Below are positions 34,810 to 46,800 of a stretch of DNA of 64,000 nt, piece by piece. A model generated the notes under the pieces. The model searched no databases and was not told where the DNA came from. It saw only the letters and a list, made by a program, of their open reading frames with translations. The stretch's first letter is position 1, and each line of letters begins with the position of its first letter. Origin of the DNA: Dermatemys mawii (Eukaryota > Chordata > Testudines > Dermatemydidae); the NCBI GenBank assembly GCA_007922305.1, contig ML677373.1:12574127-12638126 (forward strand), read 5' to 3'. Position numbers and translations under genes: made by a program.

Positions 34810-37800
34810 CTGCAAAAGGAAGAAAGCTGGTCTTTCTCAGGAATATTTACAAGGCCAGCCACCCTGCGGAGCGTTGCATATCCGAGACACCCACAGAGCA
34901 GCAAAAATACATTCCAAGGCTCAGAAAAGGGCTTCCCTCATATTTAATAAGAACATAAGAACAGTCATACTGGGTCAGATCAATGGTTCATCTAGCCCAG
35001 TATCCTGTTTTCAAACAGTGGCAGTGCCAGATGCTTCAGAAGGAGTGAACAGAACAGGGCAATTTATCAAGTGATTCATCCCATTGTCCAGTTCCAGCTA
35101 TTGACAGAAGTTTAGGGAAACACATAACGTGACGTTGCGTCCATGACCATCTTGCCTAATAGTCATTGACAGACCGAACCCTTAGCACTGAGCTCCACAG
35201 TCGACTATGAGTCACCTGAAGAACTTACATTTGTTTTAAACTGGCTGCCTATTCATTTCTTTGCGCGACCACAATTCTTGTTATGTGAAGGGGAAATAAC
35301 TTCCTTATTCAATTTTTCCACACCATTCATGATTTTATAGAACTCCATCATATCCCCCTGCCCTACTTGTCTCTTTTCTAACCTGGACAGTCCTAGATTT
35401 TTTTAATCTCTCCTCAGCTGGAAGTTGTTCCATACACTTAATCATTTTTGTTGCCCTCCTCTGTGCTTTTTCCCATTCTACTACATCGTTTTGGAGATGG
35501 AACGACTAGAACTGCATGCAGTATTCAAAGTGTGGGTGTACAATGAATTTATATACTAGCCTTATGATATTTTCTGTCTTATTATCAATCCCTTTCATAA
35601 TGTTTCTTAACATTGTTAGCTTTTTTCACTGCTGCTGCACACTGAGCAGATGTTTTCAGAGAACTATTCATGATTACTCTAAGATCTCTTTTTTTAGCGG
35701 CAACAGCTAACATAGACCCCATCATTTTGTATGTATAGTTGGTATTATGTTTGGAAATGTGGAATACTCTGCATTTATCCACATTGAATTATCTGCCATT
35801 TTATTGCCCGGTCAACTATTACAATCTTGAATAATCGTATCATATGCAAACCTTACCACCTCACTGTTTACCCCTTTTTCCAGATCATTTATAAATATGC
35901 TGAACAGCGCCGGTCCCATGCAGATCCTTGGGGACCTTGCTATTTACCTCTCTCCACTGTGAAAAACTGACAATTTATTCCTACTAGGGCTGTCGATTAA
36001 TGGATTTAATTGTGTGAGTTAACCGCAAATTAATCGTGATTAATCACAGTTTTAATTACGCTGTTAAACAATAGAATACCAACTGAAGTGTATTAAATAT
36101 TTTTGATGTTTTACAACACAGAATACAATATATATGAAAATGCAGAAATTGAAATCAAAGTGTATATTATTTTTATTACAAATATTTGCAATGTAAAACA
36201 ATAAACAAAATAAAAAGTACTTGTATGAGGTGAATTGAAAAATACTAGTGCAATCTCTGTCATGAAAGTGAAATTTACAAATGTAGATTTTTTTTTTAGT
36301 TACGTAACTGCACTCACAAACAGAGCAATGTAAAAATTCAGAGCTACATGTCCACTCAGTCCTACTTCTTGTTCAGTCAATCTCTAAGACAAACAAGTTT
36401 GTTTACATTTTCAGGATATAATGCTGTCCTCTTCTTATTTACAGTGTTGTCAGAAAGTGAGAACAGGCATTTGCATGGAACTTTTGTAGCCAGAATTGCA
36501 AGGTATTTATTTATGTGCCAGATATGCTAAAATTTGTATGCTTCTTTATACTTCGGCCATCATTCCAGAGGACATGCTTCCATACTGATGATGCTTATTA
36601 CAAAAAAAATGTGTTTAATTAAATTTGTGACTGAACTCCTTGGGGGAGAATTGTATGTTCCCTGTTCTGTTTTACCCCCATTCTGCCATATATTTCATGA
36701 TATAGCAGTCTCGGTTGATGACCCAGCAATGAACAACATGTTGTTCATTTTAAGAACATTTTCACTACAGATTTCAGAAAACACAAAGAAGGTATAAATG
36801 TGAGATTTCTAAAGATAGCTACAGCACTCAACCCAAGGTTTAAGAATCAGAAGTGCTTTTCAAAATCTGAGAGGGATGAGGTGTGGAGCCTGCTTTCTGA
36901 AGTCTTAAGAGAGCAACACTCCAATGCGGAAACTGCAGAACCCGAACCACCAAAAAAGAAAATCAACTTTGTGCTAATGGCATCTGATTCAGATAATGAA
37001 AATGAACATGTGTCGATCTGCACTGCTTTGGATTCTCATCAGCATGGACACATGTCCCCTGGAATGGTGGTTGAAGCATGAAGGGACACATGCATCTTCA
37101 GTGCATCTGGCATGTAGATATCTCGCGATCCTGGCTACAACAGTGACATGAGAACACCTGTTCTCACTGTCAGGTGACGTAAACAAGAACTGGGCAGTAT
37201 TATCTCCTGCAAATGGAAATAAACTCATTTGTTTGAGCGATTGGCTTAACAAGAAATAGGACTTGCAGGCTCTAACATTTTACATTTGTTTTATTTTTTT
37301 TGTACATAATTCTACATTTGTAAGTTCAACTTTCATGATAAAGAGATTGCACTATAGAATTTGTATTAGGTAAGTTGAAAAATACTATTTCCGTTGTTTT
37401 TTTACAGTGCAAATACTTGTAACCAAAAATAAAGTGAGCACTGTACACTCTGTATTCTGCATTGTAATTGAAATCAGTATATTTGAAAATGTAGAAAACA
37501 TCCAAAATATTTTAATAAATGGTATTCTATTAACAATGCGATTAATTGCACAATTAATTTTTTAATCACTTGACAGCCCTAATTCCTACCCCTATGATTC
37601 CTGCTTTTTAACCACTTGCTGATGCATGACAGGACCTTCCCTCTTGTCCTAGAACTGCCTACTTTGCTTAAGAGCCTTTGGTGAAGGATCTTGTCAAAGG
37701 CTTTTTGAAAGCCCAAGTACATTATACTCACTGGATCATCCTTGTCCACAGCTGTTGACCTCTTCAAAGAATACAATACGGGGGAGGCAAGATTTCCCTT

Positions 37801-40800
37801 TACAAAAGTCATATTCACTCTTCTCCAACATGTCACGTTCACCTATGTGTCTGATAATTCTTTTCTTTACTACAGTTTCAACCAGTCTGCATGGTACTGA
37901 TCCTGCAATAAGTTCTAAGCAGGTGCAGCCCTATACCCATACAGAGCCCTTGGAGATTTCCACATACTGAGTGATCTGCTGCACAGGGCTCATTGCAGGA
38001 CCAGGGCCAAAGGGTTAATATTCTGGTTCTTCTGTTCTAGCTGCTACTTGCTTTCAAAGGCATTTACCAACAACCTCTATGCACCTGGACATGGTACCTC
38101 AGTTACACAGTATATTGTTACTTCTTTTTTCTGCTTAAATAATGGGCTCTTTGGGGCATGAACTGTCTTTTTGTTCTATGTTTGTATAGTACCTATCACA
38201 ATGAGGTCATGGGCCACGTCCAGGATTCCTAAGTGCTATAGTAATAAAAATACTAAATAATACCAGCACCATTTAGCTGCAATATGACAACCCAAAGTAG
38301 GGTCAGCGTCTGAGGTGTAGGGTGACCAGGCAAGAGATTCAAAGAAGGTAGGAGAGAAAATAGTGGGAAAATCTTGATAGGGCCATTTTAAATGAAGACT
38401 GGCTGATAATCCAGCAAATATACAAGATCCTGCCATCAGTAACTTTGCATTAGGGTTTAAATTTCCATAGCAGCAATACAGGGCACTTCAAATAATTGCA
38501 CACAGAAACACTCATTAATAACAGCCAGGATACATGGCCAGTACCTCCGCACACACATCCTGGCATACGGCTTCCCAGGGTTGTTCTTCTTGAAATTGGC
38601 AACTGCATCTGCTTGATATACACTGAAGTCTATCTTCATGCCCTCTGTATCCGCCTGCAGCCTGTAGGATGATACACACATGCATGCTTGGAATGACATC
38701 ACGGGACTCTCACACCTCCCAGGCTGCAGATGCATCAGAGCAAGGAGGGAGACAAAGTCTTTAAGCTGGCCTATCTAAAACCCTAGGTCCTTTGCTTCCC
38801 AAGGACCATTTAGAATCTTCCTTCTTAGGCAAAACAGCCAGTCCTGGAGTTATTTTGGAAGGGTCTGATCCAAAATCCACTGAAATTAATGCAGAGACTC
38901 CCACTGATGCCAGTGGGCTTTGGATAAGGCCCTAAGTGCTTCATCCTGAAAGATAAGCCCCCCACTACAGAGCAACTCCTTAACCAACTACCAGCATTTC
39001 CAGGTGAAGCGGAGAACCATACACAGCTTCCCATGCTTCCCGATACAAGGCCTGTGCTCTAATGGGCCAGCTCCAGCAGCCACACCTTGCGTGCTGCTCT
39101 CTCTCTGTGCCCCATGGTGCAGGCACCACAAGCAGAGGTGCACACTCCAATAGATCCAAACACAAAGCAGGCTGCTTAGATACCCAGCTGCATCACAGCA
39201 CTAGTGCAAACTACTAGTGTGCAAAGTTTGTGTGCTACAGACCCGTGCACAACCATCACACAACTCTTCCCAGATAGGAGCTGGGCCAGAAGGTCGTGGG
39301 ATTAGATTTTAAAATCTCATTCAACTCCACAGCCTGCAGCTGGGATGGAAGAGCATCCCAATGACAATACACACATTGATGGAGGCCTGGAAGCCTACGA
39401 CATTAGTAGGCCTTAGTGCAGAGAGAGAATATAAGGGATGAAAAGTTCACTGCAGTATGATGGACTTTGCCCAGGCAGACTAATAAGAGCTTATACTCCA
39501 GTGGTGTAATCAGCCTGGAATGTAACTGACTTGCTGCTGGAGTCTGCTGCAGCTCCTGCATGGTGGCACGGCATTGCACATACATGCCAGTCCCTGAGTA
39601 AGGATGTACTCAGCCCACAGGAGGAGCACGGGGAAGTACCTTTCACTCCCATGCACCAGGTACATTAGGCAGTTCTGAAGCCACTGTGGAGAATGCATTG
39701 CATGAGGAAGGACAATGTTTTGTTGAGTTAGACCCATCTTTCCTAGAATCTGCTGGCTCAATACTAACCGGGAGGCTCCATCCAGGATGTGGGAAGTCTG
39801 CAGCACACTGATCTGCTGGAGGACAGCAGCTGGTGGAAGGAAGAACAGGAAAGGTTCAGACTCTTTAGTTCAGTCTGTGAGTTCTTCTCTACACTCACAC
39901 CTAGCCCGCGGCAGACGTGGAGCACTCCCACACCTCTCCTCTGAGCCACCCTCCTTCGACAAGGCAGATATGTCACCCTTCCATCCTCTTGCTGCTTCAA
40001 TGATTTTTACTTCCCGTTTCCTCTCCTTAACTTGCTTGGGCAAATACACAGCCTCAGCGCCAGCAGGGACTGTCCCGCTCCCCTCTAATTCCAGATGGAA
40101 AATAGCCTAATGGGTCACAGAAGGAGAGACGGAAAGTGCCGTCTAGTCTCTCCCCTGGCCAGTGCAGTCATTCCATACTCTGCTTGTCCAGGCCGACACT
40201 ATGAGGCTTCCTCTGCTTCCCATAGGTAACTCTTCTCTCTCAGTTACAATGTTTTCTCTGATATTCAGCCTACATTTCCCTTCCTTCTGTTCCCTCCAAT
40301 TGCTCCCAGGTGGTCCATGGTGAGCAATCCCTCCCCCCACATACTCGCAATGGGTCACGACACCCCATGTGGGTCACTGATTGGCCAAGATGTGTTAAGT
40401 GCTTTGCTTCCAGGTCAGATACCTGCTGAGGACACTTGATCCGGCTTCACCAGCGGGGTGACAGGCTGGTCCCACAGGTGCGAAGGCCGCCTCCCTGCCC
40501 TCCGCTGGCTCCTTTGCTTCAGAAGCTCCTTGTACTCCTGCCAGTTGGAGCAGTGCCTCACCTCCCTGTCCGAATTGACGCTGCTCTTGTATCTGTTCTC
40601 CCTCTCCCGCTGCTCCCGCTCCTTCCGTGACAACTTCTCACGCTTCTGGTTGACCAGCTTACGCCAGCGGGTGGCATCAGCCTCCCGCCCAGCTACATTC
40701 TCTGGGAGCAGTCTCTTGTCAGGCTGTGGCAGAAAGGTGTGCGGGCAGTCAGAAGCCATGTTGGGGAAGGCTATTTTGGTGAAGTCCCAGCGGGGCAGGT

Positions 40801-43800
40801 GGGTGCCACTGCAGCTGTCCCCAGCAGCCTTCCTATAGTCTCCAGCCTGAGCTTTTGAGCGACTGGGGGACTTGCTGAGTTGTACGGCATCAGTGGGAAC
40901 CTGGGCTAACTCCCCCTCTCCACTGGCAAGATCTGACTCTTTTGACATCTCTGACAAACAGCTTCCCCCAAAGGCTGGGTGACTGAGACCACCACAGCTA
41001 CCACTGGACTTTTCTGGGGTCCCTTCATCTTCTGGAGGATTCCCAGATACCTTTGGTTTCTTGTCTTGTAGCCTTAAAAGAAAAAAAGGGGCTAATTCAG
41101 AATTTTGCTTCCTCAAAGTCCTTTCAGCAATTTTTGCTCCCCTCCATGGGTAACACACACAGTGTGGCCCCTGAGCATGAGAAGGGAAGAAGGCTAGGCT
41201 ACTGAGAGTCCAGGAAGGGGCCTGCACACCCTCATTAACAGGCTCTTCCTTAGAACTAGGATCTTTTTGCTTGTGTGAAGTATTCTGCAGCGTATTGGTG
41301 CTTCTCAGAGTGACGGATGGATAGTGTTGGCTAAAGACAAACACAAAAGCAGAAAACGCAATGCAAGTGTCTCACACAGCTCTGTGAATGCATCACAGTC
41401 CTGACCTGAGACCCCCCGCGGTATTCCCATCTTGGTTCTTCCTCATACAGTTCTGCCCATGCCCTCAAGCATGTCCGGCAGCCCCCACCTCTGCTATTCC
41501 AGACCTGAGCAGGCACTGACAAATGTACCAATGGAATGGAGTGGGTTTAAAACACAGATATAAAATTCTCCAGGAACTAGGCTGAATCTGTTACACAAGA
41601 TTTGATCCCAGGTTTCCAGACCTGAAAGGCCAGTTTGTAAGTCCACAGTTTTACCTCTAATGGCTTTCTGAAATTGCATCGTAACTCCTATTGCACTAAT
41701 GTGTCTGAAAGACACTTCTGCACCAGGAATGACCTGGACTGATTATTCTGCCCTTCCCTGTTTCTAAGTCTCTGGTGCCACCTACTGCTAATTGTGTTAA
41801 TAAATAATAATGTATTATTATTTTCATTATGGTAGCACCTCAGGGCTGCCAGCATGGATGCCATTGTCCTAGGCACTACATAAACACAGACTAAAAAAAC
41901 TGGCCCCTGCCCTAAAGAGCTTAACCATAGCAGAATTAACACCAGAAGGCTCCTGTTCTTCAGTGGCTGCTGATCAGTCCTTTTTCAGAGCGCCTTTTCT
42001 GGTGCCTTATTTCTTTAGATGTGAAAAGGAGAAAGAGGAGTTTCCTGCAATTTGCTTCTCATATAGAGACCTCTCTCTTTCCATGCAACGATCTTACAAA
42101 CCACCATCAGCAGATGGGACTAACCAGACAATCTTCCCCCAACTCAGTTCAGCCCTTGCGAAGAGTGGACATGATAAGAGGGCTGCATTGGAAAGAGTCA
42201 CTATGACTCCTGCAGTGCTTGAGTGGACGTAAAACACCAGCTGCTTTCAGGTCATTTACCTGGGGGAAGAGGGGTAGTAGATGTTGTAGTGACATAGTTA
42301 TGTGTGAGTTGGGGCTCCAAGACAACACTGGAGGAAGAAAGGGCATGGGGAGGGGAAGAAAAGCCATGATTGCATCCATTGTAAAAGATGGGTTGTGAAT
42401 TGATCCGGATCTGATCACCTGAATGCTGTTTCCAATGACATTCAGTCAGATTACTAAACTCAGCCCCAGCACCTTAAATGCAGGGACCAACAGGCTTGGG
42501 CTGGTGGGGATCTGTTTGTTTCTTGCCCTTAAATGAAATGGGCAGCTAGCAACATTTTTAGCTGTGGCCCAGAACATGGGAAATGAGTTAGTGCATCAAG
42601 GGCTTGCCACAATGTGTCTGTTTTCTTTTACCGGGGGCTGGAGCTCCTCTTCCTTTTGTGATGGCGTTTTCCAGAGCTTTTGCAATAACTGTCCAGGTTC
42701 AGCTGCCTCTCGTATCGAGATGGGACAACACTGTAATGAGGCAGAGCGACAAAGGGATTAAGGGAGAGAAAGATAGGCAGTGTTAGAAAAATGTTCCAAT
42801 GAAAGCCATAGGAAAATGTAACAACAAAATCGTCTCACTGGGTATGGAAACTGCTGCAAGGAGGACTAGGGCAGCAGAAAGAACCTCCCCACCCTGGAGT
42901 CACTTGTCCAATCCCTTTACTTACACCCACCCACTTCCCATCTGAACAATAAGAAAGCCTGGTGTATCATTTCTGGTGCATAACCCTTGAAGTACTGGAA
43001 TGCAAGGCACACTCAGAGGCTGCTCCACTTCATCTGAGCCAACAAGCTAGGTGGATGCATGTCTCGAGGCTCAAAAGTGGGATGCTTACATGGAATTAGA
43101 GCATCCAACAGGTTAAAGGGGGAAAAAACCCTATTGGGTCCTGAGGGCCAGAGAGCCTCAGTTCAGCCATTTGATTTATCTGTGACATCTTTATAAGGGG
43201 AAGAAGAGGGGAGCCACCTGCAAGTCTCAGTGATGATTATTTATTATATGTATTGCAGGAGCAGCTAGGGGCACTAGTAGTTATGGATGAGGGCCCCATT
43301 GTGCTAGACATTGTACAAACAGAAAACAAAAAGTGCCTCCAGAGAGCTTACAATGTAAGTGCTGCAGATCACAGTAAATGCTACCTCGTAATATAGTTAC
43401 TATTATTATTTGTATTATGAGAGTACCTACAGGTCCCAAAGAAGATCAGGGCACTATCATGCCAGGTGTTGTACAAACACAAAGCGAGAGACAATCTCTG
43501 CTCCAAAAAGCTTTTAGTCCAACTAGACCAGACATACGTACAGAGGCACCGGAAAGTGATGTGACTTGTCTAAGGTCACAGCAGGTCAGTGGCAGAGCTG
43601 GGAATGGAATCCAGGTCTCTTGACTCCCAGTCCACCGCCTTGTCCATTGCGCCAAGCAAACGATAATAATACATTCCCTGAGGCTGAGGAGCTGTTGAAT
43701 GTTTAAAGCCAAGGAATAAATAGTTTGAGGGGAGGAGGAGGAATGATCATGGCTTCCACCATACAAGAGAATTACTGGCTCAACTCAGGCTTCATCTGCC

Positions 43801-46800
43801 AACTAAGAATCACATCTAGAGATTCACAGACCCCTACAAAGATTCCTAGGCTTCATGTGCTGGAGCAGTGGATCTGAAAAAGCAAGCCCACGATAGCAAA
43901 GAGGAGCCTACTAGAGCAGAGCACCTCCTCTTTGCTCTACAGCTGGGACAGCCCAGCATGGCTTCTAAAAGACAGCAGCGGGAAGGAATGAGGAAAGGAA
44001 AAGCCACATACCTGGGGCAGAATCTCAGCACAACATAACCCAGTCTCTTCAAGTGGCTGAACACCTTAAAAGAGCAAAGTAAACCAAGAAAGTTAAATGA
44101 TCACCTTCAAAAAAATCAGAATTCTCTTTCTGTATCATATGACAAGCTGAGTTAAATACTATCTGAATGGCTGATTCAGACCAAAGATAGCTAAGCATAG
44201 TGTGTGCCTAGTCTACAGCATTCTCCTCCACAAAAAGTACAAGATCATACAGGTAAAACTTCATTAGATGCCAAAGCACTATAACTCTGGATGGGACTCT
44301 GCATGGCTTGAGAGCCAGCATAGCTGTGGGAGTGATCATCCACATGGAGAATCTAACTGGCACAAATGTCCAGATTGCTACAGCACCCAAAAAATGCCAA
44401 ATGCCTCCTTGGTCTCCAGTGATACAGCGGTGGAATGTTCATTGCCCAGGAGACTGAATGCAAGAGAAGGGACTTTGTATGGATTGTACCTAGTGCAAAC
44501 TTGAGTGATCAGGAGTGCTGGAAATCCTATGTTTGCCTCCAGCATCCTGCATTTCAGAGATGAGAAGATCTCTGTGCTGCTGCCATAACTAGTGTTTTCC
44601 TCGCAATGAGCAAGAGCTAGAAGCAGAGGCAAAACAGGCATAACCCTTGTCACTTTCACTCTGCTATTCTTTCTGGGCATAGAGGGGAGCAGGGTCTTCT
44701 GAGGAAGGATTCAATCTTTGCCTCTGTTGCTGCTGCAGAATAAAAGATTGTTTTGCCTTGCCCTGCCCTCTATGTTCCTAGCAGATCACATGTCTTGGTT
44801 CCACAAAGGGACCAGCACAGTGAACAAATAGCTATGATCAGGTTAGTTTAGTTCTGATGTTAGTTAGTTTAGTTCTGCGTATGCCACAGAGTAAAGCTCT
44901 GCAATCCTACAATAGGAGAGATCCTAGGGGACAGGAGAGAACCAGTGCCAGAGGATAACCAAGGAGACAATTGCTTACCTGAAGGGACGACCAGTGAATG
45001 AAAGGGGTGTCAAATAAATTCCACCCCCTGCCTAAATTGTAGACTCCCACCACCATCTGAATGGGTGGGTTGTACCCACCCCTTACCATTGCAGTTATCA
45101 TCACTCATGTCAAATCCTTTGTGCACACCTGGTACTGCAGCAGGCTCACTGTCCCTTGGGACAGCAGGGTCTCATAGGCTTCTTGTATGGACAAGGGCAG
45201 GTCTCTGTAAAAGAGCTGAATAGAGCCCTGAAAAACAAAAGCTTGGGTTTAGGAACCAAAGGGTGCAGGAAACCAGTACTGCAGGGTACATGCCCATTCC
45301 TTCCTTGTGGTCTCAAGAGCTGGTCCCAGCATCCAGCTGCTTTTGACTCAAACTCCAGCTTGGTGCTTCTTAAGTATCAAATTATTTCCATGTAACTTCT
45401 CTCCTACAAATCTGTGATGCTGACTTATTCTCAAGTGCACAATGGCACTCTCCCTCTATACTGGGTCTAATGGGGTGGAGTTAGCGTTGGTCAGCACTGC
45501 AAGAAAACTTACTAAGCTGGGCCTTCCCATGCAAGCACATACATTGCTGTAACAACAACAAGGAGTCCTTATAGCACCTTAGAGACTAACACATTTATTT
45601 GGGCATAAGCCGTGTATTCATTGCGTATACACGGCTGTGTAATCAAAAAATAACTGCCAATAACCTGGGCTAGCTCATGAGATATGTTGACCACCCACAA
45701 TCCCCAATGACCTTGGAGGTGGCTATGGGCACTCAGCTTCTCTCAGCCTTAGTCCCGCTAACGTTGGAGCCTGCTCCTTACCTAATTTTAAGCTAAACCT
45801 CTCCCACCTTGATTTGTTTGCTCCCAAAATACCAAGCTACCAAGCACTAGGAAATATGCCTCCCTCATGAAACGGGGTAGATGTATCTTGCAGATCTTTT
45901 CTGCCACTAAAACCTACTTGATTCTGTGCCCAGCAGCACAACTGTACAATTTCATTTTCAAATCAGGCCACTTATGATCTCTAGCCCTTGGTAAATCACA
46001 ACCCCTTTGCAAATCACAACCCCAATACAAAAAAGCCCTTGAAATCACAGTTTAAACAAGACCATCTGCTGTCCTCAATCCAACAGTTTATCAAAACAAA
46101 ACAAGTGCATCTTTAGACTTGAATAGATGGCCTTGAGCTGATAGGATTTCCCAATGGCAAGACATAAGCCCCTCAAGATCAGAGAATGCCAGTCCAGCCT
46201 TAACTGGGAGCATCAGGGCTGAGAATTCTCCAGGCAAAGGATAAGAAACTGGTCTCTTTGCTCTAAACCCTCTTTGACTTGCCAGAAAAGGGTGCCGGGC
46301 ATTTAACCACAGAGCCAGTACAGCACTGGCAACACATGTACATGCATCTCACACGCCAATAAATCTCAACTGCCTCTCCTGGAGGGGCCTCATTTGGTGT
46401 CTAATATTCCACAGCATCTACATAGTTAATAAAGGACACATTTTATTCCAAAACCACATAAAGGATTATGCACCAGGATACAAATATATTATTTTGTTCC
46501 ACAAATAAAGCACTGGGCGGTGCTGGCCTGTAAGCAGAGCCATGCCCTGTAAGCAGAGCCATGCCCTGTAAGCAGAGCCATGCCCTGTGTGTTTCCCACA
46601 GTTATTTATTTCCTTGTAGTGCAGGCGATAACCCTAATAATGAAAGACTTGTTGCACCAGAGCATGAAAGGGATGGCAGCTACATTAGGGCATAGGCATC
46701 CTGGCTCTTCTTTGAACCAGTGGCCTAGAGTTGAAAGGTTTTGGGTCTCATCACCTACACCCAGTCCCTCAAGAATTGGGCCTTTTGAAGACAATCGCTT

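Noticed and set aside
46527..46587. CRISPR-like array
   Set aside because: The units are directly adjacent with no spacers, and the genome is vertebrate.
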